From: Apostichopus californicus
Taxonomy: Eukaryota; Echinodermata; Holothuroidea; Aspidochirotida; Stichopodidae
Reading direction: 5' to 3'
Assembly: GCA_020650975.1 (NCBI GenBank)
Contig: JAIPMN010002827.1
Location: forward strand, 1-29,503
DNA: 29,503 bases
Positions 1-11,695 of the stretch are shown here, one piece after another (positions within the stretch are counted from its first letter, which is position 1; the number at the start of each line of letters is the position of its first letter). The notes under the pieces are model-generated. The model saw only the letters and a program-made list of their open reading frames with translations, made no database searches and was not told where the DNA came from. The translations under genes were made by a program, and so were the position numbers.

Positions 1-83
1 ATATAATACAATATACCTATACTGTAATTTACATTTATATATATATATATATTCCACTTATTACGTCATGTTTATTTTATCAG
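1..83 (+). other. End of an FMO intron
   Basis: Intron sequence ending in the acceptor used by the exon at 84. It holds a short (TA)n run at about 37-52 and no coding sequence. Confidence 0.75.
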
Positions 84-477
84 ACATATATCAGCAGTAG
101 AAATGGATTTTACTGCATGCCAGTGATTGACTCTAACGGTTGGCCATCCGATGTATTTATTGGGACGAGATTAATACAATTATTACCAAATTGGATAAAA
201 ACATGGTTATCCGAAAGCCAAAGTTATAAAAGGTTCCGATGTGAGGAGTTGGGCCTTATAATTCCGTCTAAACATGGACCAAATCCAACGGGAACAATAC
301 TCAACGACAACTTTATCAATCAAGTTCTATGTGGTAAAATTCTACCGAAGCCCAGTATTCGACGTTTTACTGATACTGGAGTTGTTTTCAACGATGGATC
401 TCAAATTGAAGATTTAGACGCTGTTATGTTCTGTACTGGCTACCATACTCAAGTTCCATTTCTGGACGAGGTCTCAG
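84..477 (+). CDS. Flavin-containing monooxygenase, internal exon (partial gene)
   Basis: This exon encodes the middle to C-terminal part of an FMO, an NADPH- and FAD-dependent enzyme that oxygenates soft nucleophiles (N or S centres) at the endoplasmic reticulum membrane. It opens after the acceptor TTTATTTTATCAG with TYISSRNGF, which fits the YxSxRxG segment of FMOs. Near its end it has FCTGYHTQVPFLDE, the family's FxTGY motif followed by PFLD. The donor CTCAG|GTGAGC closes it in phase 1. The ATG at 117 is internal and is not the start. The Rossmann FAD-binding N-terminus lies before the window. The fit to the family is strong. Which FMO subtype it is, and its substrate, cannot be told. Reading past 477 only runs into intron up to an in-frame stop at 546-548. 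Confidence 0.93.
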
Positions 478-1689
478 GTGAGCTATCGAATGTGCAAAGG
501 GGCGTTCGACTGGGAATGGGTGTCGTTGCTCTAGTTAGGTTAATGTAAAAGTATTCCAGCCCTCCAACCCCCTACCCCTCCCCTCCCTCACCCCCCCCCC
601 CCCTACAATATCACCGCAACCTTAAAAGTCCTAGCGTGTTGTAAACCCTGAATATATTTACACAACTGAGTAAAATACCGGAGCTCCTCACAAAGGCTAT
701 AGTATTGAAATTCTGTAAGAAAACTAATGAAAAATATGTTGAGGGACAAGTGGAGCAAAGTTAACAATTACATGAATTATATTGTGCTAATGAAAATTAC
801 CTGGCGGAAGGCTTCATGTTTCAAATACAACTTGTTGATTTTAAGCGGATCAAGGTAGTCTCACACGGTCGTCTAAACAAATAAAATGATTTGAAGAGAA
901 ATCTATTGTTGTGGTATTTTAAGCTGACATCTAGAAATTGTCTATGTTGATGCGGCAAAATTTATTTTTTTTGGTTCATTTTTTTATTAAATATTTTGAA
1001 AGTCACACTCTGAAATAGTAATGTATAGAAACATTAAGGTGTCGTCAAAATGTTAAGGTCTATTTCGTGAATAGAGTTGCAATTTGTAGCAAAACGAATA
1101 ATAGTTCAGCCTGTGTTCAGTGACGATATTAACAATTTGCAACAAACTAACAAATTCGTTAAATCTAAGAAGTGAGGTATTCAACATTGTGCTATAAAAT
1201 GACGAAACTGTCATTCAATAAATGTCGTCAATTTAACAATTTGTAGCAAAATTATTAAATTATCCATATCTTGCAACAGAAGGATGAATTACGCTCACAT
1301 TGGAAAGTCATCATTTTCTAAAGGTTTGCACCAAATTTGAAACAAAGTTTTGAACATTTTGAAAATTAATCGGTAGCGCATTCATGATTCCACGGAAGGG
1401 TGCACGGCAGGTAAAATATCTGTTGACGCCCAAAAGTCATGCGAAATGGCGATGAATTAGAAATCGCTGCAAAGTAGGGATTTCCTCGAAAGACGCTGAC
1501 CCAGACATTACATATTTTATCACAATTATGTTTGCATGGCAAGTTTTAATGAAAAAAAAAGGTAAGGGGGGGGGGGGGTCTTTCTTCTAGGCATTAGCTG
1601 AAAGGCCTATATACAGTTCTGTTCTGTTTTTCTTTCCTTCGTTTCTACATTTTTTACTCCGTGCATTATTTGTTTTTAATTTTCTAAAG
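478..1689 (+). other. FMO intron
   Basis: AT-rich intron between phase-matched FMO exons. It contains a C-rich stretch with a C13 run at 591-603 and a G12 run at 1566-1577. No conserved reading frame or RNA structure was recognised. Confidence 0.85.
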
Positions 1690-1940
1690 GAACTTCGAGT
1701 CAGCGAGATCTATATTCAATGATATTCCCTATACACCTGAAACACTCAACATTAGCGTTGATAGGATTCTTCAAAAATAAACAAGTTGGTTCTCCTGTGA
1801 CTGTATCAGAGATGCAAACTCGATGGGTGGCCCAAGTATGGAGTGGAAATTGTTTGCTGCCCTCAACTTCAGAAATGATCACTTCTGTCGTAAAAAGACG
1901 AAACAAAGAACGTTTAAAATACGGTCGCGTCATTGGTCGG
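1690..1940 (+). CDS. Flavin-containing monooxygenase, penultimate exon
   Basis: The acceptor TTTTCTAAAG precedes GA, which completes the codon left in phase 1 by the exon ending at 477. The translation runs GTSSQRDLYSMIFPIHLKHS, then TLALIGFF, then SEMQTRWVAQVWSGNCLLPS. This matches the FMO segment that reads roughly LYkhvFPP.L..pTLAvIG and ISElQaRWa.rVf.G...LPS. The exon ends at the donor GGTCGG|GTGAGT in phase 0, which fits the next exon. Both introns of the partial gene therefore keep the frame. The ATG at 1719 is internal. Confidence 0.93.
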
Positions 1941-3906
1941 GTGAGTATATGCCCTCGCTCTTATCAGTCGTGTTTGGAACTGTTATTTTCAGAAATCCAT
2001 ATTTTAATTTGTTTTCAATCGCTGAGTACTTTTTGTTCCGCCCTAGAGAGGCATCGACAGCTATCCCGGGGCTCCTGGGTCATGATATGGTCGGGCCCAA
2101 TTTGTATCATTTACTTCCTCTTAAATACATTTATTATTTAAATGAAAATACATTATTCTTCATCGCATATTTCCTTTGGACCCATCATTTGATCCCAGGT
2201 CACGAAGCTGCCCCTGTCCGCTAACACCCCCCCCCCCCTTCTCTTCCCTTATCCACCGATGCATATGATCAGGCATACCTCTTCCGGGTTACATATTAAA
2301 AGTTTAAAGTAGACGTTCGAGTTTATTTGCATTACTTCTCCGATACTAATTATGATCCCAAATGAGAATGCAGTTCTTTTATCAAATGTTACATTCAGAC
2401 CCTGTCAGGAGATCAAATGTAAATTATGAGATGCAAATTGATCATTTAAAGGGTGTGAAGACTCGCACAAAAAGAAACGGCTAAAGCCGGTATTCTGACC
2501 TAGTTTCGAATGAGGTGTAACAGAAGTGTAAGACACCACCATCAATCCCAGAAAATACACACACAGCTTGCTACCGTCGATAATTAGACACTATTGTACA
2601 GTCAGTACATACAGCTGCGGTCAATACGCACAACACAGTGTATAAACGATACAGCGATGGACATCTCAGGTCCAGCTAAACATAACAAGGTGTCACATTT
2701 CATTACTGTCTGCATTTTGTAGCGACACGAACAAAACGTCACTTGCAAGCAACGGAAAATTAACTTTTTCAGATGGCCGCACGCGGTTTGGGGCGAGTCT
2801 TCAGTGCCTTTAAGGTATATAAAATATGTTTATGAGTAATATTAGAAAGTGAACTCGTGACATTATTTTACAGGAGATCCAACCCCGATCATGCACAATC
2901 CTCATCAGTCTATGTAATAGTGACAATATTGATGTATCAACCCCCCCCCCCCCCCACCAAAAAAAAGAGCTAAAGGAAAGTCTTAAAACGACATGAATGA
3001 ACAGTTGAAACAAGTCTCAATATGACATCATCGATCCGTATGCAGTGCTTGAAGGTTTAATCTTGTGCTTTCTACATCACAACCTCTATTTGCTGTGATA
3101 GAGATGGGTTTCAGTGATGCGGAGCCCTAAGAAACAAAGACCTTTTGCATAATACCACCTAATGCTAAAAATCTGATAGGAAAATCAAACGGGGGAGATA
3201 TCCCTCATCCACTTAGTGGCATTGTGAGCAGGGTTTGCAAACTTGCAGCCTTTGTGACAAGATAATATCTCAAAGGACAAGCAGGGGGTGTATCAAGGAC
3301 CCAAAGGAGGGGAAGCAGCCCTGGGGTTTTTAATCCGTCCCCTCACGCTGATGAAGGAAGGTCGGGGAATTGTTCCCCAGGAATAAAAAAAGTCTTTAAA
3401 TGGTGCATTGTGAGGCATACCTAGGCTATTATATAAATAAGGTATAGTATTAGGTCTATACATGTAAGGTTGTGCGCATAGGCACTTTAATAATTTGTGT
3501 AGGGTGAAACAGGGTGTACGCTGCACCCCATCCCCTCCCCCCCCCCCCATCTCACCGGGATTCACTTTTCTCCTCGTGGTTCCTCCTGAAGATATCTTCC
3601 TTAACCTTTATGAATATAAAAGGGTCACGCCTGGAAGATGTATCTTGTCTATCAAAGGGGGGGGGGGGGGTAATCGTGGTTCCTCCTCAAGATTGCTTCC
3701 TTTACCATTTAGAATATAAAAGGGTAACTGTTCGTGAATCATAGTAATTTATTTTGATGTCATAGTCCAGGCCCATAGCCAAGCCATCGCACATGGGACA
3801 TTCTCATACGCCCCAACCCAATTCCCTCTCTACCCCAACCTCGTGAGCAGACTACCGTGATTGATGGATTAAGGTTTGTTTTTTAAAAGTTTCATTTATC
3901 TTTCAG
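1941..3906 (+). other. FMO intron
   Basis: Intron between phase-0 boundaries. It holds homopolymers C12 (2227-2238), C15 (2941-2955), C12 (3537-3548) and G14 (3657-3670), and a two-copy repeat near its 3' end (3575-3724). Short open frames here are low-complexity or pass through the homopolymers and are not supported as genes. Confidence 0.85.
3575..3724. repeat. Two-copy ~100-bp tandem repeat, partly diverged
   Basis: A block of about 50 bp beginning CGTGGTTCCTCCT and ending AATATAAAAGGGT occurs at 3575-3624 and again at 3675-3724, with about ten mismatches. The copies are exactly 100 bp apart, with a G14 run between them. Confidence 0.7.
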
Positions 3907-4224
3907 ATTGATGCCCTGCGATACACAGATTATATAGCGACTAAATTGGGATGTTACCCTTCCCTTGCCTCTCTGCTCGTCTCAGACCCTCGCTTGGCCA
4001 TTCACATGCTCATCAGCCCCGTTGTACCAGCAACGTACAGATTGATCGGGCCACACTGCTGGAAAGGCGCTCGTGACGTCATTTTGAATTCATGGGACAC
4101 GACTTTCCAAGGAACGCGGACCAAGGAAGTAAAACGCACTGTATCAGAATTTTCGAAGATGAAAGTGTGCGTTATACTATTTACTATGGTTATAATGGTT
4201 TTCAGCTACGCTATAGTGGGTTAA
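3907..4224 (+). CDS. Flavin-containing monooxygenase, terminal exon with membrane tail
   Basis: The acceptor TTTATCTTTCAG leads straight into IDALRYTDYIATKLGCYPSL, in phase 0 with the previous exon. The following text (RLIGPHCWKGARDVILNSWD) corresponds to the FMO segment YRLvGPgqWeGARnaIlt. The last 20 or so residues (MKVCVILFTMVIMVFSYAIV) form a hydrophobic segment. That is the expected C-terminal membrane anchor of microsomal FMOs. The stop TAA is at 4222-4224. The three exons give about 320 residues, against about 530 for a whole FMO, so roughly 200 N-terminal residues are missing to the left. The frame is intact throughout what is visible. Confidence 0.93.
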   Translation: MDALRYTDYIATKLGCYPSLASLLVSDPRLAIHMLISPVVPATYRLIGPHCWKGARDVILNSWDTTFQGTRTKEVKRTVSEFSKMKVCVILFTMVIMVFSYAIVG

Positions 4225-4240
4225 ACTATAGGTGAGTATA

Positions 4241-4246
4241 AATAAA
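4241..4246 (+). promoter_or_regulatory. Possible FMO poly(A) signal overlapping a donor-like site
   Basis: AATAAA lies 17 bases after the FMO stop codon. Just before it, 4230-4237 reads AG|GTGAGT, a near-perfect 5' splice site. Either the transcript ends here with a very short 3' UTR, or it is spliced into a further 3' UTR exon, in which case a later AATAAA (for example around 5585 or 5624) would be used. The sequence alone does not decide. Confidence 0.35.
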
Positions 4247-7107
4247 GGTGCATGTGCTCACCTAGGTCTAATAACTAACACTACACCACCTATACTTACC
4301 TTAAGTGAAGACCGTTCAACAATTCATTTGTATTTCTCGCGGATATCTGACTACTGTACATATTGTCACACATACACAATTTTTATCTAAAAGAGACAGA
4401 TACCACTTATTATGCATAACAGCATCTTTGTTTTGCTTTTTTGTTATTTATTGATGTAAACTACACCCTGCAAGTGGCGTCACAGATGTTATTCTCCCCC
4501 CCAACCCCCCCAACCCCTCCCCCCCCCTCTGCCCATGCGCTTCGTTGTTGCTTATACTGCCCAATACCCTATGCATGTCAAGCACATATGCGCATTGATC
4601 TAAACTAATTTGAAAGAAAAACCAAGTAGTTTCATTTCATTTATATGTAAACATTTTGAAATAGGTAAGTATATTGTTTACGTACACACCAAGCTACCAA
4701 GATTAATGAGAAAGATGTTGCATGTGCCTCTCTTTAACGCAACCATACCCCTCCCCACTTCCCCCCCCCCTCCTCCACAGACCTGTTATGGTGTGATATG
4801 AGGGATATTTTTCCGCTGTACATGGTCAAATTAGGAGGCCAGAATTTAGATAAGATAAGGAACAAGGTATTCTCATCAGCATTATAGTCATCAGGAAAAA
4901 TGAACCTCAAAAATAGGGACAAAATTGTCCCTGGATCGCAATCTGGGCTCCCCTGCTCAGCCCTTTACCCCTTGGCCCACTTCACACCCCTATCCATCTC
5001 CCCCCCCCCCCACTTTTATGACTTGGCATGTGTGGTTAGCAGGTGGTAGGAAGTTTCCAAAAAGGGAGGGGTACAACATCAGAGGGGCACTCTCTCATTC
5101 CACAACCACCACTCGTTATGCTATAAACCGATACACCGGTCATATCACTTAAATATATATGATGTGTTAGTATGCTATCAATACTATTGTGGTGCACGTG
5201 ACTCTATCAACCTACATCTGTCCATCCATAATTTAGAACTTTCCCAAAAAATTCCCCGTGTTCATTCCTTGAACAAAAGTCTTTAGCAACCTTGGTTAAA
5301 TCCTTAGCATGTACAGACTAAAAATAACTAATTAAAATAAAATATTTAAATTAAACAAAGGCTGAAGATATATGCAAATGACAGTTCTTCATCAAAGGGG
5401 CACATTTTATTTGCCAGTAGGGCTATTTTGGAAAACGTGGGGGGGGGGGAGTCGTGCCCCCAATGCCCCGGCTCCTACCCCCCTGGTGGTTAGTATTTTC
5501 TCCTACAGTATTTACAAGAAACAAGACTGAAAAGGACAAGTGAAATTAATTTTAGATCATCTCTTTTCAAACACATCAAACAGAAATAAATTTACAAAAC
5601 AGTGTGTCAGATATTCAAATGAATAAATAAAAAATGTACATTCATTTATGCAAATTTTAGTAAAACATTTTATAATTTTTCAGAAATATCAAGGTGATGG
5701 AAGAAAAGCTGCTGAATATCATTTCTTAGAGCAAAAAGAGAGAGAGAGAGAGAGAGAGAGTAGATAGATTTGAAAAAAGAAGAAGAAGAAGATGAAGAAG
5801 AAGATTATACGATAATTGAGATGGGAAGCATGCTCTGGAATACGCTTTACTTAATGTTTACGATTTCATTAAAAACCAAATTCTAATGCTCACCTCCATT
5901 ATGTAGTCCAAATCTACAGTTTTTGCACTAAAATGACTAATAGTTAACCCTTTTTTTTTAAATACCATGTTTGAGATTTATCTTGTAATCTTGAAATCTT
6001 GTCAAGTACAGATGGTTGTTAATTTTTAATTTAGCATGTTGTAAGACACAAAGAAAACAATTTCAAATGCAAATGAAGTTAGGAGAAAAGGAAAAGATGT
6101 CAAATTTGTGTAATATTTAAGAAAAAGTCTAATTGTGTGTTTTTTTTTCAAAGTGAGAAACATTCTGCAGATATCGACCATTTACTGTCACAATAATTCA
6201 ACAACAAACATCGGTTTTGTCATATTTTATCCATTTTTTCTTTTTCACTAAACAATGCCTTTTTTTCACCATTTTGTCATTTATTAACCTAAACGAGATA
6301 TTAACGATTATAATTAGAATAGTTTACAATGAAAAAAATATCTCTCTTCCTAATATTTTATCTATTTTAAGAGGAAAGCATCTTTTGAAAGTCTTAGAAA
6401 TATTTATATAAAAATAGATTAAAATCACTCTGTCGCATATTAATTTTACATACTTGATTGATTCATTATTGCAATTAATACCAAAAGGGAATATAAGAAG
6501 TTAACATTCTCAATGTCAATCTTGCCAAATCAGAGATTATCTTAAATATAATACAGATATGATGAAAAATAAAATGTTCAGGAAAATATGTTAAGAGCAA
6601 TATTGTACATCTTTGGTACCTTCGAGCTGCTACATTAGCATTGTGCGAGTCCATCACAAGGCCAATTCAACCTGCCCCCCCCCGCCACCTGCCCCCCCTT
6701 CCCCTGGCACCTATACCCTACCCGAACAACAATTGATTGGTCCCATAAAGGTACTCGCTCCCTCTCGCCTGATCACCCAACCCCACCACAACCCCTCCTT
6801 CCCCAATCTCCCAACTATTGATTAATTTCTATTTTAAAAAACTGTACACATTATGGCATGCTCAATTGTATCTCTCTTTTCTTATCAACAAAGAATATGA
6901 TTTAATAATCATGAAATAGCAACATACATTTATATACAATGCTTTTAATTATAACTCAATTTCCTTGCCAGCATCATAATGGAATTTTAATAAATAAAAG
7001 CATCATTTAAATAAGGTTAACATTTAAACCTGTCTCTTTCTCTCCATGTTAAATGTTTCTCAGCTTTACAAAGGTAATAAAGAATTTATCTTGAAAAGTC
7101 GCCCCTA
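4247..7107. other. Convergent intergenic region between the FMO and ERICH3-like genes
   Basis: The two genes point at each other across this stretch. It has C/G homopolymers, including G11 at 5439-5449 in a GC-rich patch that may be a transposon remnant, and a (GA)n then (GAA)n microsatellite at 5737-5805. The left part is C-rich; the right part (5500-7100) is very AT-rich. Proline-rich open frames near 4740, 4980 and 6670 are simply C-rich DNA. No gene or RNA was recognised. Confidence 0.7.
5737..5805. repeat. (GA)n and (GAA)n microsatellite
   Basis: A GA dinucleotide run at 5737-5760, then a short TAGATAGATT spacer, then an AGA/GAA-rich trinucleotide run to 5805. Confidence 0.9.
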
Positions 7108-7346
7108 TTTATTAAATGAAGTTGGCCCAAGTGTTGTCTGTGCCGATATTCACAGCATGTCTATACTGTAGCGACTGGTCATGCCTGGGTAAAGTCTTAG
7201 CCATTACTATACCCGTGCCCACAATCATTATGTGTTGGTTTACTAATTAAATACTTACAAAGAATGGTCTTTTAATAAATCTCAAAATAACCTTTCAACT
7301 GTCACAGGCTCATTATAAAATTCAACCACAAAAAAACTTTTTTATT
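7108..7346 (-). promoter_or_regulatory. Candidate poly(A) signals of the ERICH3/LRR gene
   Basis: On the - strand AATAAA occurs at 7341-7346 and again at 7108-7113, about 440 and 675 bases after the stop codon at 7788-7790. Either could end the transcript, so 7114-7787 is probably 3' UTR. The 88-codon frame at 7302-7568 then lies inside that UTR and has no recognisable features. Confidence 0.4.
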
Positions 7347-7787
7347 GAAAGCCCAAGATTTCATCTCATATCTATGAAGTGAATTGGCAGGAATTATCCT
7401 AACATGAGCCTCCTTACAAAGACACTGATTTCTGGTTACATTTTCTACTTCCATAAAACTCCCCTGAAATATCCTTATTGACCGATTCCACTTCAAATTC
7501 CAGAGGTCGATCTTTGACCTCAGTGACACGTGTACATGAACGAGCTGCTCAAAATAATTAACATTCAAACCATTTCAATAACCCATCAACCAGTCACAAA
7601 TTATCATCGGGCATTCCTTACATGCCATGAGGCCTATATTGTACCTTGACACCACATTCTCTGGGGCCAACAGCAATTAATATTTGACGCGGTGAACACC
7701 AAGCTATATTTTATGTATTTCTGTGTCTACCTTAGGATTCTTCTCCCCGTGGTCATTACCAGCTTGCTCTCTATTCCTCGCAAACGT

Positions 7788-8301
7788 TCAAAGCAGATCC
7801 TTGATTTCTTGACCGATATGACTTGGAATGCTGTTGTCCCTTTCAAAGTTGACTGTTTGGATTCTTTCGTTATCCTGTAACATCTTCAAGATGGCTTCCC
7901 CTCCCGTTTCCCCGATGTCGTTTCCCTCCAGGTTGATCTCGGTCACCGTCTTACTGTCCGCGACGGCTTCGCAGATCTCCCGACATCCTTCGTCGCCGAG
8001 TTTCATATATTCCACGCTCAGTGTTTTCAGCGAGGTGTTCTCCCTCACGCCCGCCGCCAGCGCCAACCAACCGAGTTTACTAGCCGCGTTGTCGCTCAGG
8101 TTCAGGTTTTCCAACCTTGACGGTAACTTCAAGAACTCTGCTAATTCGTTGATCCCTTTGTTGCTGATCTGGGTGTTGCCGAGGTCAAGGTGGGTCAGAG
8201 CGAGTCCTGGTTCGCCGTCTTCTTTCGCTCTCCCGTTAAGCTTAATCAGCGACTGAACAATGGCTGTTAATCCTCTGTCCTCAATCGGATTACTTCGAAC
8301 A
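7788..8301 (-). CDS. Leucine-rich-repeat terminal exon (repeats 2-7)
   Basis: This last coding exon of the - strand gene follows the acceptor TTTCTTTCGTACAG. Its first base completes the split Leu codon of the exon at 10904-11019, giving YLLVRSNPIEDRG across the junction. It then encodes LRRs of the ribonuclease-inhibitor type, about 28 residues each, with cores THLDLGNTQI, ENLNLSDNAA, KTLSVEYMKL, TEINLEGNDI and QTVNFERDNS. It ends IKDLL and TGA at 7788-7790. The family forms a curved protein-binding surface; no catalytic residues are expected. The exon is clearly coding, with a higher GC content than its flanks. The Met at 8132 is internal. The ligand is unknown. Confidence 0.9.
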
Positions 8302-8340
8302 CTGTACGAAAGAAGACAAGGAATTTAATACCTATTGTAA

Positions 8341-8550
8341 ATATATAATGAAATAATAATGATAATAACATTGTTTATAAATGCTATATTGCCTATATCA
8401 CATAGTGGTAGGCTAGTAGGCCTAACCTTTAAGCAAAGATGAAAATATATAATGAAATAATAATGATAATAACATTGTTTGTTTATAAATGCTGTATTGC
8501 TTACATCACATAGTGGTAGGCTAGTAGGCCTAACCTTTAAGCAAAGATGA
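8341..8550. repeat. Two-copy ~104-bp tandem duplication
   Basis: Copy 1 (8341-8442) and copy 2 (8445-8550) both run from ATATATAATGAAATAATAAT to CTTTAAGCAAAGATGA. They differ by a GTTT insertion and a few substitutions. The duplication lies 40 bases inside the intron, next to the acceptor of the last LRR exon. Confidence 0.9.
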
Positions 8551-10074
8551 TACAGATTCATTAGCATTTGGGAGATCACTGTCCAATTCACTCATTAACA
8601 ATCATATTATTGCAATATACATAGATACTGATGCATTACATATTCTTGAAGTATTATATCTTCAGTTAAAAGTTGACCTCTGAGCCTGCTAGTTTAATTG
8701 AGTTTCTGTACAAGTTTAAGTTCCTTCTGCAAGTCGAAAAGATCATCGTTAGCTGTGGAAGTAACTAAACATTTCACTTTCAATGACTATGAGATAGCTT
8801 TTAAGAACAGTCCCTTTCTGTTTAATTAATTTTCTCCTCCTATTCAATTCAATTATGTTCATTACATTAAGATTAAAAAGAGTAAGCAGAAGTAAGAAAA
8901 ATAAGACTACTATGTTTGTCACATTTGTTTGTATTATTATGCGACATTGACATAAGCAAAAAAAATGAAAAAAGGAAATATGATTCTTATGCTAAGAGAA
9001 ATATTAAGTTCATTATGTCACATTAAGAGATATGTAAATAATGTTGTATGAAATGAAAGAACGGATATTAAACAAGTTGAGAACTCAATTGTTTTTTGTC
9101 TATCTGTTCGTCTTTCTGTCTGTCTGTCTGTTTGTATAGATAGATATATATATAGATATAGTAAACAATATCTATTGAATACAATATATCCATCTCTATT
9201 TTACTTTCAGCAATGAATTTATTATTAAAAACTGCCTATGTAAAGCCACAGATAATTTTGTCACAAAGTCACCCTCATTTCAATTGTTTGCTTTTACTTA
9301 TGCAATAAATTACACATGAATATAATTTCACTTTCATAATTACAGTAAGATGATTAATCGATCTATTTTCATTTATATTGAGTTTAAAGCAGGATTAAGA
9401 AGAATTCTCAGCAGAATATATGAGTATTTATTACCCAAATAAAAATATTGAATATGAAATTTTCTTTGAGCCATTAGATTGATAAAGCTTGTTCATTGAT
9501 ACCACAGTGAATTTTGCCCAGGAGCTTGATTTCATCTAAAAGGTTTCACTAGATGCAATGTAAGAAATTTCATTAAAGATAAGAACTAAAGTTGTATCAA
9601 GTAAAGGTTTGATTTAACTGTGGTCTGTTTGGTAAGTCAACTTTGAAATAGAATAAGTGGTATATTGTGAAATAGAATCATCTTTGAAGTTACCCACTGT
9701 TACTGGCATGAATGCAAAATGAAACTTTGAAGCGATCCTGTTTTAATTACGTGCTTGAATAAAAACGCTGATGTATGTCCCTACCACTAAGTGCTCCTAT
9801 TGCCCAAGTTTGTGTGTCCACATAGGGTTATCATTATTCTAATTTGAAAGAAGTCAGGTTGCCGAGGCCAACGGATGGATTCAAAGTTGAGGGGAACCAC
9901 CCCCCCCCCCCTAACTCCCCATTGTGAGAAAAAAGTGATTGTGTATAGAACCTAAAATGAAAATGCTTACAAATCAGCTGTTAGAATGCAATATGCATTG
10001 TGTGATCAGAACAGTTGTAAGACTGTTACTATTGAAAAATTTGCCTTTCCATAATAATTTTGGAGTAGCTACAG

Positions 10075-10335
10075 GGCCAAAAATTTTTTGGACTCGAATT
10101 TTGTTGGACCACATTTTTTTGGAGTACAAACAAATTTCGGGTCACAAGCAAGTTTTGGTCACAAGCACTGTTTCGGTCATAACAAACTTTGGGTGACATT
10201 TTTTTTCGTGATAAAAAATTTGGTCCGAAAAAGTGTTGGTCCAAAAAAAATTGAGTCCCCCAAAAAATGTGGTCACAAAAATATTGGGGTCACAAAACTA
10301 GTTTTCTTGGTACAAACAAATTTTTGGGGAAAATT
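10075..10335. repeat. Decayed short-period repeat rich in GGTCACAAA
   Basis: Imperfect words such as GGTCACAA, TTTTGG and CAAACAAATTT recur at roughly 20-25 base spacing. They give low-complexity open frames on both strands. Most likely an old minisatellite. It is too diverged for a consensus by eye. Confidence 0.5.
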
Positions 10336-10903
10336 ACTCTGATTTTTTTCTTTTTGTCGGAACATAGAGACGTCGGAACAAAGGGATGTCACCCCCTGCT
10401 AACTAGACCTACCACATTCTTACAGCAGAGATATTGAGCCTAGCCATCTGATTTGCACACAAGGGGTCTGAAGATCATATCTATAGTTTTCAATCTCTGA
10501 AATATGCATGTAGCTGGCTACTGGCTAACTGCAGCATTTCGGATGGAAAGAGAACCATGTTAATTCATGACAGAGACATTTTTCAAGAAACTTGATTTAG
10601 AAATGAGTTGAGAAGTGAAATATGGTTATCAAAGGTATCAAGCCCACGTAGTTACAATATTTTCGTTGACACTCCCCTTTAATCCCCCGGACAAAATCCT
10701 TGCCGATGTCACCATGTTGTGAACAAAACTCAACATGTTGAAAAGTTGAGAAAGAACAATCCTGATATTTCTGCAACACATTTGCCGATGTTAATGGCTG
10801 ATATTATGATGACCGATAAAGAGGAAGACATTTTCTGGTTTTTCTGTGACAATTTCTGTTTTTCGAGCATATTTTTGGGAACAACTAAAGGAAAGCAGCT
10901 TAC

Positions 10904-11019
10904 AGTAGGTACTGGACTTGACTGTATCTTTGCTTCAACAGAGAGGCGGCCAGCTTCACAGCCCTGTCTGAGGTGATTCCCTTCTCGTTGAGATTAAGGA
11001 CGGTTACAGCAGATCGTGT
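10904..11019 (-). CDS. Leucine-rich-repeat exon (repeat 1)
   Basis: A 116-base exon between the acceptor GTTCTTTACAG and the donor CTACT|GTAAGC. It encodes TRSAVTVLNLNEKGITSDRA, then VKLAASLLKQRYSQVQYL. This is one whole ribonuclease-inhibitor-type LRR plus the start of the next. It starts in phase 0 and ends in phase 2, which fits the exon ending at 8301. The repeat begins almost at the exon's first codon, with no N-terminal cap and no start Met, so there must be coding sequence upstream. The nearest upstream coding exon (13766-15906) ends in phase 0 and can join directly. Confidence 0.85.
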
Positions 11020-11177
11020 CTGTAAAGAACATAATGAAAAGTGTAAGCAACCAACGAAGCATGGTGCACAGTAGATCAGAGTGTACCAGCTGTGTGGAGA
11101 CAGGTAAGTGAGTAGTAGTAGTAATAGTAACGGAGATGGGAGGATATATGATGGTGTACAAAGTAACAAAGTGAGCA

Positions 11178-11695
11178 CTGTTCACATTCTGCACATGCAC
11201 TGTTCACATTCAACACGTTCACTGTTCACAATTAGCAGGTTCACTGTTCATGTTCAGCACATTCACTGTTCATGTTCAGCACTTCACTATTCACATTCTG
11301 TATGTTCACTGTTCACATTCTGCACATTTACTGTTCACATTCAGCACATTCACATTCACCACGTTCACTATTCACATTCAGCACGTTCACTGTTCACATT
11401 CTTCACTGTTCTTGTTCAGCACGTTCACTGTTCACGTTCAGCTCAGTCACTGTTCACATTCAACGCGTGCACTGTTCACATTCAGGAGGTTCACTGTTCA
11501 TGTTCTGCACATTCACTGTTCACATTCACCACGTTCACTGTTCACATTAAGCAGTCACTGTTCACATTCATCACTTTCACTGTTCACATTCATCACATTC
11601 ACTGTTCACTTTCACCACCTTCACTGTTCACATTCAGCAGGTTCACTGTTCATGTTCAGCATGTTCACATTCAGCACATTTACTGTTCACATGCA
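11178..11695. repeat. 22-bp minisatellite, about 23 units
   Basis: The unit is about GTTCACTGTTCACATTCAGC plus two bases (AC, AT or similar), repeated with substitutions and some shortened units. The unit lacks stops in all three + frames, so three overlapping open frames of up to 200 codons appear. They are artefacts of the repeat. The array starts about 160 bases from the LRR exon, inside the intron. Confidence 0.93.

Larger units (their letters stand above)
8302..10903 (-). other. Intron between the two LRR exons
   Basis: AT-rich intron with a two-copy 104-bp repeat (8341-8550), (CTGT)n and TAGATA runs around 9114-9160, a C12 run (9900-9911) and a decayed short-period repeat (10075-10335). 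No coding sequence was recognised. Confidence 0.8.

Noticed and set aside
1719-2224. FMO frame read beyond the donor at 1941, and the overlapping 133-codon frame
   Set aside because: The good donor CGG|GTGAGT and the phase-matched exon at 3907 show that sequence after 1940 is intron.
4610-5152. Proline-rich short frames
   Set aside because: They translate C-rich homopolymer DNA between genes and have no other coding feature.
7302-7568. An 88-codon - strand frame
   Set aside because: It lies in the probable 3' UTR of the ERICH3/LRR gene and shows no motif or splice support.
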